From Pedobacter glucosidilyticus (lineage in GTDB: Bacteria; Bacteroidota; Bacteroidia; Sphingobacteriales; Sphingobacteriaceae), in assembly GCF_002483235.1 (NCBI RefSeq), contig NZ_DLHN01000024.1, positions 124,001 to 188,000 on the forward strand: a stretch of 64,000 nt of DNA, read 5' to 3'. A program made the translations under genes and the position numbers. This document shows, one piece after another, positions 36,224 to 45,400 of the stretch (positions are counted from its first letter, which is position 1; each line of letters starts with the position of its first letter). The notes under the pieces were generated by a model. It was not told where the DNA came from and did not search any database. It saw nothing but the letters and a program-made list of their open reading frames with translations.

Positions 36224-38572
36224 ATGAAAAATCTATTCATTCTAATATTTTTACTATCCCCGATAGCGCTTTTAGCTCAAAAAGCCAATATTTATGGGAG
36301 AGTTTTTGCTTCAGGCATGCCTGTAAAACAAGCGGTTGTTAAATTAGATAAAAGCTTAAATTATCAAATTACAGATAGCTTAGGTGTATTTCATTTTAAA
36401 GATGTTACTCCAGGCGAGCATCACATCAGCGTAAGCTTATTGGGCTATAAAAATTATAGAAAATCTATTTCGGTTAAACCGGATGAAAATATATCGTTAG
36501 AAATACAGCTTAATAACGATGATTTAGGCTTAAATGAAGTGGTGGTAAGTGCTACCCGATATGGTGTATCCAGAAAAGAGGCTCCGGTTGTGGTAAATGT
36601 TATTGGTGCTAAACTTTTTAATGCTACGCAATCATTAAGTTTATCAGAAGGTTTAAATTACCAACCGGGTGTAAGATTAGAAAATAATTGTCAAAACTGC
36701 GGGTTTACCCAAGTAAGATTAAATGGCTTAGAAGGCGCATATTCACAAGTTTTAATCAATAGCCGACCAATTTTTAGCGCTTTAAGTAGCGTTTACGGTT
36801 TGGACCAAATCCCCACCAGTATGATAGAGCGTGTGGAAGTGGTAAGAAGCGGTGGCTCGGCACTTTTTGGCTCTAATGCCATAGCCGGAACCATCAATAT
36901 CATTACCAAAGACCCTGTATTAAACTCATGGGAAATAGGTTCTAACATAGCTTTAATAAATGGCAGAGAACCAGACAACGTTATAAATTTTAATGGTAGC
37001 ATTGCCGCAGAAGATTTAAAAAGTGGTGCTACATTTTATGGGATGTTTAGAAATCGTTCTCCTTTTGATGCCAATGCAGATGGTTTTACAGAAATCACCC
37101 GTATGGAGAACAATACCTTTGGCGGAAAAGCTTTTTTAAAACCCAGCGATAGAAGCAGGCTTACGCTAGATTTTAGCGCTATAAAAGAATTTAGGAGAGG
37201 TGGAGACCGCCTTCATCTGGCACCACAATTTACAGATATTACTGAGCAGCTAGACCATAACATTTTATTAGGGGGGTTAACTTTTGACCAGTACAGTAAA
37301 AATCTAAAGAATAAATACTCTGCTTATATATCAACACAAAAAGGAAAAAGAAACAGCTATTATGGTGGTTTAGGAGGCAGCTATACCGCAATAGATAGTA
37401 CCAGAGCTAATAATGCTTACGGTTTTACAGATGATATTTCTGTTGTTGGAGGCTTACAGTTTTCCAAAAATCTAGAAAACACCTCTGTTTTTGTGATGGG
37501 TACAGAACTACAACATAACCAAGTTGATGATGAGATTGCTGGCTACAACAGAATTATAGATCAATCTTTGACCACTTTTGGTTTATATGCCCAGTACGAA
37601 TGGAAGCCAAACGAGAAACTAACTGCTTTGTTAGGTAGCAGATACGATATCACACATGTAACTGGGAATTATACTTTACAAAATATATTCCGCAACTCAA
37701 ATCTTAGAAAAGGTGTATTGAGTCCGCGTTTTACGCTTTTGTATAAATTTAATGAAGATTGGCAGTTTAGAGGTGGCTATGCCCGAGGTTTTAGAGCGCC
37801 ACAGGCTTTTAATGAAGATATGCACATATCATCTGTAGCGGGCGAGCAAAGGTTTGTGATACTATCAGAAAACCTAAAAACCGAATTTTCTGATGCTTTT
37901 ACAGCATCTTTAAGCTATGCTTGTACTTGGGGCAATACGCAAGTAAGTTTCCTTACAGAAGGTTTTTACACCACTTTAAAAAACCAGTTTGTGACCATTA
38001 ATACTGGTGCTTCTTTAGGAAACGGAACTATTTTAGAAGAAGTAAGTAATGGAGAAGGTGCTTATGTAAGTGGTGCAAATTTCGAGCTCAATATAGTGCC
38101 TTCTGCTAAGTTTAACTTGCAAGCTGGCGGAACCTGGCAAAAAACTGCTTACAATGATGCTCAGGTTATTTATGATAATCCTAATGATTTAACAAATACA
38201 AGGGTTAGTATTACCGAATTTTTAAAAACACCACGTAGCTATGGCTACTTTAATAGTAATTACAAGGCTACCCAAAAATTAAGTTTTGATATCAGTGCTG
38301 TTTATACCGGAAATATGACTGCTGCCAGAGTTATCAATGCTGATGGATTACCTCTATTGGTTAAAACCCCAAGTTTTTTAGAATTAAATTTAAAAAATAC
38401 CTATCAGTTTAAGCTAAAAAACCTGATGATAGATTGCAGTTTAGGCGTTCAAAATATATTTAATAGTTTCCAAAAAGATTTTGATACAGGGCCTACCAGA
38501 GACTCTGATTATGTTTACGGACCAGCCAGACCAAGAACATTTTATTTAGGCTTGAAATTTAGGAGTTTGTAG
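36224..38572 (+). CDS. TonB-dependent receptor, probable metal uptake
   Basis: 782 residues: signal peptide (to about residue 19), CarboxypepD_reg-like domain (about 22-100), a TonB-box-like LNEVVVSATR (103-112), a plug domain (about 115-230) that contains an unusual Cys156-x2-Cys159 pair (NCQNCG), and a 22-stranded barrel ending in FYLGLKFRSL. The operon position, one base after mntH and one base before a thioredoxin-fold gene, strongly suggests it brings the same metal, or a metal chelate, across the outer membrane. The exact ligand is unknown. Confidence 0.88.
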   Translation: MKNLFILIFLLSPIALLAQKANIYGRVFASGMPVKQAVVKLDKSLNYQITDSLGVFHFKDVTPGEHHISVSLLGYKNYRKSISVKPDENISLEIQLNNDDLGLNEVVVSATRYGVSRKEAPVVVNVIGAKLFNATQSLSLSEGLNYQPGVRLENNCQNCGFTQVRLNGLEGAYSQVLINSRPIFSALSSVYGLDQIPTSMIERVEVVRSGGSALFGSNAIAGTINIITKDPVLNSWEIGSNIALINGREPDNVINFNGSIAAEDLKSGATFYGMFRNRSPFDANADGFTEITRMENNTFGGKAFLKPSDRSRLTLDFSAIKEFRRGGDRLHLAPQFTDITEQLDHNILLGGLTFDQYSKNLKNKYSAYISTQKGKRNSYYGGLGGSYTAIDSTRANNAYGFTDDISVVGGLQFSKNLENTSVFVMGTELQHNQVDDEIAGYNRIIDQSLTTFGLYAQYEWKPNEKLTALLGSRYDITHVTGNYTLQNIFRNSNLRKGVLSPRFTLLYKFNEDWQFRGGYARGFRAPQAFNEDMHISSVAGEQRFVILSENLKTEFSDAFTASLSYACTWGNTQVSFLTEGFYTTLKNQFVTINTGASLGNGTILEEVSNGEGAYVSGANFELNIVPSAKFNLQAGGTWQKTAYNDAQVIYDNPNDLTNTRVSITEFLKTPRSYGYFNSNYKATQKLSFDISAVYTGNMTAARVINADGLPLLVKTPSFLELNLKNTYQFKLKNLMIDCSLGVQNIFNSFQKDFDTGPTRDSDYVYGPARPRTFYLGLKFRSL

Positions 38573-38573
38573 C

Positions 38574-39023
38574 ATGTTGAGGTTTTTGCTAGCTGTATTA
38601 TTTTGCTTAGGGATGATAAAGTCTGGAGTGGCTCAGGAAATTGCATGGCTAAGTTTTGAGCAACTAGATGATTCCTTAAAAATTAAGCCTAAACCTGTTA
38701 TCATTAGTTTTTATACTGATTGGTGTGTTTACTGCAAAAAAATGGATAAAGAAGTCTACTCAAAAGCGGCTATCATTAAAGAAATAAGCCAACATTATTA
38801 TGCAGTCAAGTTTGATGCAGAAACTAAAACACCCATCTTTTTTGATGGGAAAACATTTAATAAGAAAGCTAAATTTCATGAGCTGGCAATTTTACTTGGT
38901 ACTAGAGAAAAACAATTTATACCCCCGGTAACACTTATTTTAGATAGTAATTTCGCTGTTAAAAGTCGGTGGTTTGAATATTTAAGTAGTGATAAACTCC
39001 TTGAAATTTTAAAAACTAACTAG
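38574..39023 (+). CDS. Exported thioredoxin-fold protein
   Basis: 149 residues with an N-terminal signal (VAQE, about residue 20) and a thioredoxin fold. The active site Cys51-Val-Tyr-Cys54 (WCVYCKKM) and the cis-Pro loop (FIPPVTLIL) are present. It would act in the periplasm, as a reductase or as a metal-related disulfide partner of the TonB receptor, which has a Cys-x2-Cys plug. It is the last gene of the metal operon, starting one base after the receptor's stop. Redox partner (DsbD/CcdA) is not in the window. Confidence 0.85.
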   Translation: MLRFLLAVLFCLGMIKSGVAQEIAWLSFEQLDDSLKIKPKPVIISFYTDWCVYCKKMDKEVYSKAAIIKEISQHYYAVKFDAETKTPIFFDGKTFNKKAKFHELAILLGTREKQFIPPVTLILDSNFAVKSRWFEYLSSDKLLEILKTN

Positions 39024-39077
39024 GAAAGTAGCCTTCATAAAACTTCAATTACTCAATTTTTTCACGATATTCGCAGT

Positions 39078-39545
39078 ATGTCTAATAAAATAACATCCAG
39101 TGTAAACATCAGAAACAAGAAAGCCACTTTTGAGTATAGCATTCTTGAAAAATTTGTTGCTGGCATTAAACTTTTAGGTACCGAGATTAAATCTATCAGA
39201 CAAGGAAAAGCAAATATTGGCGATTCTTTTTGTTCTTTCATCAATAACGAGCTGTATGTGAGAAATATGGATATAGCCGAATATTCTCATGGCTCTTTTT
39301 ACAACCACGAAGCAAAAAGAGACCGAAAACTACTACTCAATAAAAAGGAAATCAAAAAATTGCTGGTTAAAGGCGAAGATAAAGGTCTTACCATTATCCC
39401 CTTACGCATTTTTATCAACGAAAGAGGCTTTGCTAAAATGGAAATAGCCTTAGCCCAAGGTAAAAAAGCTTTTGATAAACGTGATACTATCAAAGAAAGA
39501 GATGTAAAAAGAGAGTTAGATATGGTGAAGAAGAAGTATGTGTAG
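39078..39545 (+). CDS. smpB: SsrA-binding protein SmpB
   Basis: 155 residues, the usual SmpB length. Family blocks are AGIKLLGTEIKSIRQGKANI, DSFCSFINNELYVRNM, HEAKRDRKLLLNKKEI and RGFAKMEIALAQGKKAFDKR (quoted in part). It binds tmRNA and delivers it to stalled ribosomes for rescue and tagging. The C-terminal basic tail is present. No tmRNA gene (ssrA) was found nearby. It ends at a short gap with small direct repeats before the convergent pcm gene. Confidence 0.95.
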   Translation: MSNKITSSVNIRNKKATFEYSILEKFVAGIKLLGTEIKSIRQGKANIGDSFCSFINNELYVRNMDIAEYSHGSFYNHEAKRDRKLLLNKKEIKKLLVKGEDKGLTIIPLRIFINERGFAKMEIALAQGKKAFDKRDTIKERDVKRELDMVKKKYV

Positions 39546-39549
39546 GTGC

Positions 39550-39601
39550 TTAGGTTGTTAGATTGTTAGTTGGTTAGGTTGTTAGTCCCGATAGCTCGGG
39601 A
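39550..39601. repeat. Short direct repeats and hairpin between smpB and pcm
   Basis: Two copies of TTAGGTTGTTAG (39550-39561, 39574-39585) followed by a hairpin TCCCGA-TAGC-TCGGGA (39586-39601). The hairpin might end smpB. Similar TTGTTAG-rich gaps are typical of sphingobacterial intergenic DNA in general. Confidence 0.5.
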
Positions 39602-39638
39602 GTTATTTATTAGTTGGTTAAACGTCAAACAGCTATAT

Positions 39639-40295
39639 TTACCATGCTTGGTCTCCTAATAAGGGTACAAATCTGAAAGTATCTAACACAATTTTATCAA
39701 AGTCATTTTCAGAAACGCGTAGTACAGTTACCATTTTTTGGCTTTTTTCATCCCCTACGGGTATTACCAAAATACCTCCTATCTTTAATTGCTTCAATAA
39801 AATTTGTGGAACTAAAGGAGCTCCTGCTGTTACAATAATTTTATCGTAAGGGGCATGCTCTGCAATACCTTTAGAGCCATCGCCTAGAAAAAACTCGGCC
39901 TGATAACCAATGTGAGGCAATACTTGCCTGGTTCTTTCAAATAGTTTTTCTTGTCTTTCTATGGTATAAACTTTAGCCCCCAACTCTAACAACACACAGG
40001 TTTGATAACCGCAACCTGTACCAATCTCTAAAACTTTATCTCCTTTTTTAATATGTAATAATTCGCTTTGGTAAGCTACCGTATAGGGGTTAGAAATAGT
40101 TTGCCCTTCGCCAATAGGGAATGCTTTATCCAAATAAGCTTGGCTCCAGAAAGTTTCATCAAAAAAATAATGTCTTTTTACAGTACCAATGGCTTTTAAT
40201 ACTTGCTCATCAGAAATACCTTTTTTTCTGAGTTCTTCTACCAGCTTCTTCCTTGCGCCCTTTTCGCGATAATTATCTACAAATTTATATCCCAT
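39639..40295 (-). CDS. pcm: Protein-L-isoaspartate O-methyltransferase
   Basis: 218 residues. The SAM-binding motif VLEIGTGCGYQTCVLLELG, the preceding IGEGQTISNPYTVAYQSEL substrate block and the IVTAGAP and GGILVIPVG segments are all characteristic of PCMT. It methylates L-isoaspartyl residues in aged proteins to start their repair. It is cytoplasmic. It is a single gene, convergent with smpB and divergent from the sugar transferase gene across a 66-bp gap. Confidence 0.93.
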   Translation of the reverse strand: MGYKFVDNYREKGARKKLVEELRKKGISDEQVLKAIGTVKRHYFFDETFWSQAYLDKAFPIGEGQTISNPYTVAYQSELLHIKKGDKVLEIGTGCGYQTCVLLELGAKVYTIERQEKLFERTRQVLPHIGYQAEFFLGDGSKGIAEHAPYDKIIVTAGAPLVPQILLKQLKIGGILVIPVGDEKSQKMVTVLRVSENDFDKIVLDTFRFVPLLGDQAW

Positions 40296-40361
40296 TTGCT
40301 ACAAAAATAGAATCTGAAACGAATTTAAAGCAATTTTATTAGCTTTACTTCTTCACTTTTA

Positions 40362-41732
40362 ATGATAAAATACACAAGTAGCAGAACATCAATGCTTAAA
40401 CAAAAAAAACTTTTACTTTTTATCTTTCTTGATACTCTTGTTGCTCTCATTTTTATCTTTTTTACAGAAATTTTGTTGATTAAAAACAACTTAATAACAC
40501 TTATTTCTTTATTTATACTTCTTTTAATTTATGCTTTTACGGGTACTTATGCCCAATTCACTAGAAAATCCAGATTTAAAGAAGTTATCAGAACATTTAA
40601 TCAATCTATCATCATCACTCTGTTGTATATTCTATTATTTAAGCATAACAGTTACAACATTCAAGCAGCTTTAAACTTTGGATTGACACATTTTTTTATC
40701 ATGGGTTTTGGTAGATTGCTATTTCATACCTGGATAAAAAGACAAATACGTAAAGGAAAAATAAGCTTTAATACCATTTTAATTGGTAATAATAAAAAAG
40801 CTAAACAGATTTTGGCAGATATTAAATCACAGCCGAAAAATCTGGGGTTTCATATTTTAGGTTATGTTGGTTTAATAGATGAAGAAGATACCCCAATGGT
40901 TAAGCTACCAAAACTAGGCTCTTTTGATGATATTAAAGTTATCATCGAAAGCTACCAGATAGAGGAAGTTATTATTGCTATAGAAACCAATCAGCATCAT
41001 CAACTTAAAGATATTTTAAATCAATTAGAACAAACAACAGTTATTATCAATATCATACCTGATATTTATGAAATACTGTCGGGCTTTGTAAAGCTAAATT
41101 ATCTTTTTTCTATCCCTTTAATTACTTTACACCCAGACCACATGCCTTTTTGGCAAAGAAGCTTAAAAAAAATATTAGATTATACAATCGCTATAACAGT
41201 ACTGTTTTTCTTAGCTCCTTTGTTTATCATCATTTATATCATGATTAAACTAGATAGTGAAGGTCCTGGTATTTATCATCAAGAAAGAATTGGAAAAGAT
41301 GGGAAACCATTTAACATTTACAAGTTTAGAAGCATGTTTATAGATGCGGAAGAAAAAGGGCCTTCTTTATCAAAATCTAACGACCCACGTGTTACCAGAA
41401 TAGGTAAAATTTTAAGAAAAACGAGACTAGACGAATTACCTCAGTTTTTTAACATTTTAAAAGGAGAAATGTCTTTGGTTGGACCACGGCCTGAACGAGC
41501 TTTTTACATTAAACAAATAGAAAAAAAAGCACCTCATTACCATTACTTGCATAAAGTTTTACCTGGTATAACCTCATGGGGACAAGTAAAGTTTGGATAT
41601 GCAGAAAATGTAGAGCAAATGATTAAAAGACTTACTTTTGATATTATTTATGTAGAAAATAGATCGCTAGCATTAGACTTTAAGATTTTATGCTACACAA
41701 TTCTAATTGTTATGCAAGGAAGAGGAAAATAA
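40362..41732 (+). CDS. Polyprenyl glycosylphosphotransferase (initiating sugar transferase)
   Basis: 456 residues. About four N-terminal helices (12-115), a Rossmann-like CoA-binding middle (about 130-250), one more helix (about 270-300) and a C-terminal bacterial sugar transferase domain with the PGIYHQERIG, KFRSM, LRKTRLDELPQ and SLVGPRPE motifs. WcaJ/WbaP-type enzymes move a hexose-1-phosphate onto undecaprenyl phosphate to start an exopolysaccharide or O-unit. A second Met at residue 11 is a possible start. No polymerase or export gene is adjacent, so the polysaccharide locus is elsewhere or scattered. Confidence 0.9.
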   Translation: MIKYTSSRTSMLKQKKLLLFIFLDTLVALIFIFFTEILLIKNNLITLISLFILLLIYAFTGTYAQFTRKSRFKEVIRTFNQSIIITLLYILLFKHNSYNIQAALNFGLTHFFIMGFGRLLFHTWIKRQIRKGKISFNTILIGNNKKAKQILADIKSQPKNLGFHILGYVGLIDEEDTPMVKLPKLGSFDDIKVIIESYQIEEVIIAIETNQHHQLKDILNQLEQTTVIINIIPDIYEILSGFVKLNYLFSIPLITLHPDHMPFWQRSLKKILDYTIAITVLFFLAPLFIIIYIMIKLDSEGPGIYHQERIGKDGKPFNIYKFRSMFIDAEEKGPSLSKSNDPRVTRIGKILRKTRLDELPQFFNILKGEMSLVGPRPERAFYIKQIEKKAPHYHYLHKVLPGITSWGQVKFGYAENVEQMIKRLTFDIIYVENRSLALDFKILCYTILIVMQGRGK

Positions 41733-41766
41733 GTTTTATACTTGTAAAAATTTTTCAGCCAATAAA

Positions 41767-42450
41767 ATGAAAAAAATATTACTCTTAACTTTAGGTATTA
41801 TATTTTACTTTCAAGCGTTTTCTCAGTCTCAAAATAATTACAGCTATAGTATAGGAATTAAAGCCGCCAGCTTTGGCGATTTTCCTAAATTAATGAATGA
41901 GGTTAGAGACGCTGAAAGCTTTACACCTTCTTATTTAAATGGCATTGTATTTAAATTTAACGATAACCAAATTAGCTATAGGTTTGTAGGTTCTAAATAT
42001 TCTAATAATAATTATAGCTTTAAAAATGTTTGTCGGGATTGTGAAACCGTAAACGGTAATTTTTCTGATTTTACTTTAAAAGCTGGTTTTGAACGTAGCC
42101 TTATTTACGGAGTTTTCCAACCTTTTTATGGCTTAGATTTGGGATATAGAAGAATTTATTTTGATGGTATTGCCAACAATGTTAGTAACAATGCACTTTT
42201 ATATGATGTTATTGTTGAAAAAAATGGAGCACTTATTCATCCCTTAATTGGTGTAAAAGTAAATTTATTAAAATCAAAATTTACCATTAGTGCAGAAGCT
42301 GGTTTAGATATACTTTACTCTAATGATAGAGAAACTAAAACTTTAAACGACGGTAATAGAACAACTTCTATTGCTAATTTTAGAAGATGGGGTTTTAATA
42401 ACCTACCTTTAAGTATGCTAAGTTTGCAATATAATTTTGGACATCAATAA
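41767..42450 (+). CDS. Outer-membrane beta-barrel protein, unknown
   Basis: 227 residues from the ATG at 41767 (MKKILLL), which gives a clean signal peptide; the frame extends 20 codons upstream into the preceding gene. After the signal (AFSQ, about residue 20), strands alternate hydrophobic and polar residues (YSIGIKAASFGDF, YGLDLGYRRIYF) to a final SLQYNFGHQ. The pattern fits an eight-stranded outer-membrane protein. There are two Cys (CRDC) in a loop. It starts 34 bases after the sugar transferase and overlaps the priA stop by 7 bases. Confidence 0.65.
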   Translation: MKKILLLTLGIIFYFQAFSQSQNNYSYSIGIKAASFGDFPKLMNEVRDAESFTPSYLNGIVFKFNDNQISYRFVGSKYSNNNYSFKNVCRDCETVNGNFSDFTLKAGFERSLIYGVFQPFYGLDLGYRRIYFDGIANNVSNNALLYDVIVEKNGALIHPLIGVKVNLLKSKFTISAEAGLDILYSNDRETKTLNDGNRTTSIANFRRWGFNNLPLSMLSLQYNFGHQ

Positions 42451-44924
42451 GGGTCTACATTAACCACCAGATAGCTTCCCTTATTGAGTTTATTAGCATC
42501 AAAATTGCTAATTTCCTTTCTCAAATATTCTTTTATTTTAGGTATAGATTGATGTTGTAAATCTATTTTTAAAATAATAGTTTGGATATAGTAGTTGCGG
42601 ATACGCCCAATAAGCGGTGTTTGAGGACCAATAACCAAATCGCCCAAAGTTTTCTTTAATTCTCTGGCAAAACCTTCTGCAATTTGTTGGTTTTTAGCAA
42701 AATCTTTATGTTTAATATCGATATGAATTAAACGGTAAAAAGGAGGATATTTAAACTGCTTTCTTTCTAAAATCTCATGCCTGTACATGGCTTCATAATC
42801 ATTATTCACAATTTGCTGTATCACCCGGTTTTTGGTATCATAAGTTTGAATGATTACTTTACCTTGCTTTTCTCTTCTTCCGGCTCTACCTGCAACTTGT
42901 GATAACATTTGAAAACTACGCTCATAAGCCCTAAAATCAGGAAACTGTAGCATACTATCGGCATTGATAACACCTATAGTAGTAACATTATCAAAATCCA
43001 AACCTTTGGCAACCATTTGTGTACCAACCAAAACATCCAAACGCTTTTCTTCAAAATCATTGATGATATGTTGATGGGCATTTTTATTTCTCGTAGTATC
43101 GTAATCTAAGCGGCCAATTTTTAAATCAGGAAGTAATACCCGTAAATCATCCTCTACTTTTTCTGTACCTAAGCCTTTATACTCGATATGCTTAGAACCA
43201 CAAGCCGGACACTCGGTAATATTATCTTCTCTGTAACCACAATAATGGCAATGTAGTTTGCCTGATGCCTTATGGTAAGTTAAGCTAACATCACAATTGA
43301 TGCACTTGGGTGTATTACCACAAGTTTTACAAATTAAAATAGGTACATAACCTCTCCGGTTTTGAAACAAAATAACCTGTTCTTTAACTTTTATAGCTTC
43401 TTGTATACGATCTATAAGTACGCTTGTAAAATTCTCTTTAATGGTTTTACGGGCCTTTTCTTCTGTTATACTCACTACCTCTATTTCTGGCAAGTTTACG
43501 CCGCTATAGCGCACATCCAACCTAACCAAACCATATTTTTGTTGGGTGGTTGCATTAAAGTAACTTTCTAAAGATGGTGTAGCAGAGCCTAACAAAACTT
43601 TAGCCTGATAAATATTAGCCAAAACAATAGCAACATCTCTGGCATGATAGCGTGGTGCTGGGTCGTACTGTTTATAACTGGCCTCATGCTCTTCATCAAC
43701 AATGATGAAACCTAAATCTGCAAAAGGAAGAAACAAGGAAGAGCGAGCTCCTAAAATGATTTTAGCTTCATTTTTTAAAACTTTTTGCCAAATTTCAGCT
43801 CTTTCATTATCATTAAATTTACTATGGTAAACCACAATCTGATTTCCAAAATGGAACTTTAAGCGTTCTACTATTTGCGCTGTTAAAGCTATTTCTGGAA
43901 GCAAATAAAGTACTTGTTTGCCTAAGGCTAAGTACTCTTCCATTAAACGGATATACAGTTGAGTTTTACCAGAAGAGGTAATACCATGCAAAAGTGTAAC
44001 CGGCCTCTCTTTAAAAGATAGCCTGATTTCATCAAAAGCTTTTTGCTGAGGTTCACTTAAAATAAAATCATTGGTATTTTCTTCATCATCAAAACTAAAA
44101 CGACTGACAGTTTCTTCTTTAACCTCAAAAATCCCTTTATCTATTAAAGCTTTTATCACAGCTGCACTGGCACCACTAGCTTCTGCAAGGGTAGCTCTGG
44201 TGATTTTTAATTGCTCTTTTTGAAGTTTCAAATAAGCTAGTAAAGCATCTAATTGCTTTGGCGATTTTTCAAGAAGTTCAAACAATGCCTTCAGATGTTC
44301 TTTATCATCATAAAAACTATTTAAACGAAGATGCTTAACCGTTTTAGGTTTAAATTTTTCGTTTATTTCTTCTGATATAAAAACAATTCGCTTATCCAGC
44401 AAGCTTTTTATGATGGGAAATATAGTTTTCTGACCTAGTATTTTAGCAATTTCTTGTAGGCTAAGCTCGTTTTGGATTTCAAGAGCATCCACAACAATGT
44501 ATTCCTTATCATTAAGGTTGCTTTTATCTATGTTTTCTTCATGACTCAGAATAATTTTTGTTTCGCTGGCTAATTTTAGTGCAGAAGGCAAAGCAGCAGC
44601 CATAACCTCGCCAGTAAAACATAAATAGTATTCGGCAATCCAATCCCATAGTTTTAATTGTTTTTGGGTGATGATGGGCTGGTCATCAATAATATCAATC
44701 AGGTATTTGGCTTCATAAGCCACTGGCGCTTTATCTGTAATAGAAGCAACAATAGCGGTATAAATCTTACTCTTTCCAAACTGCACTACAGCCCTCTTCC
44801 CTATAGCTAGTTCATCATTTAATTCAAACGGAACTCGGTAAGTATAAAACTTAGGTATTGCCAAAGGTAAAATTACCTCAGCAAATAAGGTTTTTCTGGA
44901 GGTGTGATGATCAAAATCTATCAT
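42444..44924 (-). CDS. priA: Primosomal protein N' (PriA helicase)
   Basis: 826 residues. N-terminal DNA-binding domain (about 1-100), winged helix, then superfamily 2 helicase domains with Walker A GITSSGKTQ, IIVDEEHEAS (motif II) and LLGSATPS (motif III). The zinc-binding insertion has the four Cys pairs (CKTCGNTPKCINC, CHYC, CPAC). PriA reloads the replisome at collapsed forks. Its start overlaps the end of the DUF423 gene by 4 bases, and its 3' end overlaps the convergent barrel gene by 7 bases. Confidence 0.95.
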   Translation of the reverse strand: MIDFDHHTSRKTLFAEVILPLAIPKFYTYRVPFELNDELAIGKRAVVQFGKSKIYTAIVASITDKAPVAYEAKYLIDIIDDQPIITQKQLKLWDWIAEYYLCFTGEVMAAALPSALKLASETKIILSHEENIDKSNLNDKEYIVVDALEIQNELSLQEIAKILGQKTIFPIIKSLLDKRIVFISEEINEKFKPKTVKHLRLNSFYDDKEHLKALFELLEKSPKQLDALLAYLKLQKEQLKITRATLAEASGASAAVIKALIDKGIFEVKEETVSRFSFDDEENTNDFILSEPQQKAFDEIRLSFKERPVTLLHGITSSGKTQLYIRLMEEYLALGKQVLYLLPEIALTAQIVERLKFHFGNQIVVYHSKFNDNERAEIWQKVLKNEAKIILGARSSLFLPFADLGFIIVDEEHEASYKQYDPAPRYHARDVAIVLANIYQAKVLLGSATPSLESYFNATTQQKYGLVRLDVRYSGVNLPEIEVVSITEEKARKTIKENFTSVLIDRIQEAIKVKEQVILFQNRRGYVPILICKTCGNTPKCINCDVSLTYHKASGKLHCHYCGYREDNITECPACGSKHIEYKGLGTEKVEDDLRVLLPDLKIGRLDYDTTRNKNAHQHIINDFEEKRLDVLVGTQMVAKGLDFDNVTTIGVINADSMLQFPDFRAYERSFQMLSQVAGRAGRREKQGKVIIQTYDTKNRVIQQIVNNDYEAMYRHEILERKQFKYPPFYRLIHIDIKHKDFAKNQQIAEGFARELKKTLGDLVIGPQTPLIGRIRNYYIQTIILKIDLQHQSIPKIKEYLRKEISNFDANKLNKGSYLVVNVDPY

Positions 44925-45307
44925 TTATCTCTGAAGGCTGCTAATAATAAACTTAACCAACCCAAAATAAACAATAAGCCGCCAATGGGTGTAACCGGAC
45001 CAAGAAAAGAAGCGCCATCCCAGCCCATATAATCTTTTAAAGATAAGATGTATAAAGAGCCACTAAATAGTAAAATACCGCCGGTAAAACAGTATGAAGA
45101 AAAATTTATAAGAGCATTTTTATACCTGGCAAAAGTACTTAAAAATAATAATGCAAACGTATGATAGAAATGATACTGAACAGCAGTATGCCAAACATCA
45201 AGGCTATCTACAGATAATATTTTTTTTAACGCATGAGCACCAAAGGCACCTAAAATTACGGCTAAAGCTCCAAAAAAAGCTGCTGTGATGATAATTCTCT
45301 TGTTCAT
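44921..45307 (-). CDS. DUF423 membrane protein
   Basis: 128 residues with four membrane helices. Family blocks are AVILGAFGAHALK, WHTAVQYHFYHTFALL and GGILLFSGSLYIL, ending with TPIGGLLFILGWLSLL. DUF423 proteins (YgdD type) are of unknown function. The gene overlaps the priA start by 4 bases (ATGA), suggesting translational coupling, although the pairing has no obvious logic. Its start lies 93 bases from the divergent DUF3352-like gene. Confidence 0.85.
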   Translation of the reverse strand: MNKRIIITAAFFGALAVILGAFGAHALKKILSVDSLDVWHTAVQYHFYHTFALLFLSTFARYKNALINFSSYCFTGGILLFSGSLYILSLKDYMGWDGASFLGPVTPIGGLLFILGWLSLLLAAFRDK

Positions 45308-45400
45308 AAACCCGCAGTGTAAATTGCTAATTTAATAAAGATGCAATCAATTTTCGGTGCTTCAATACAAAAATCTATTTTTGTTGAGAGGAAATATAAA

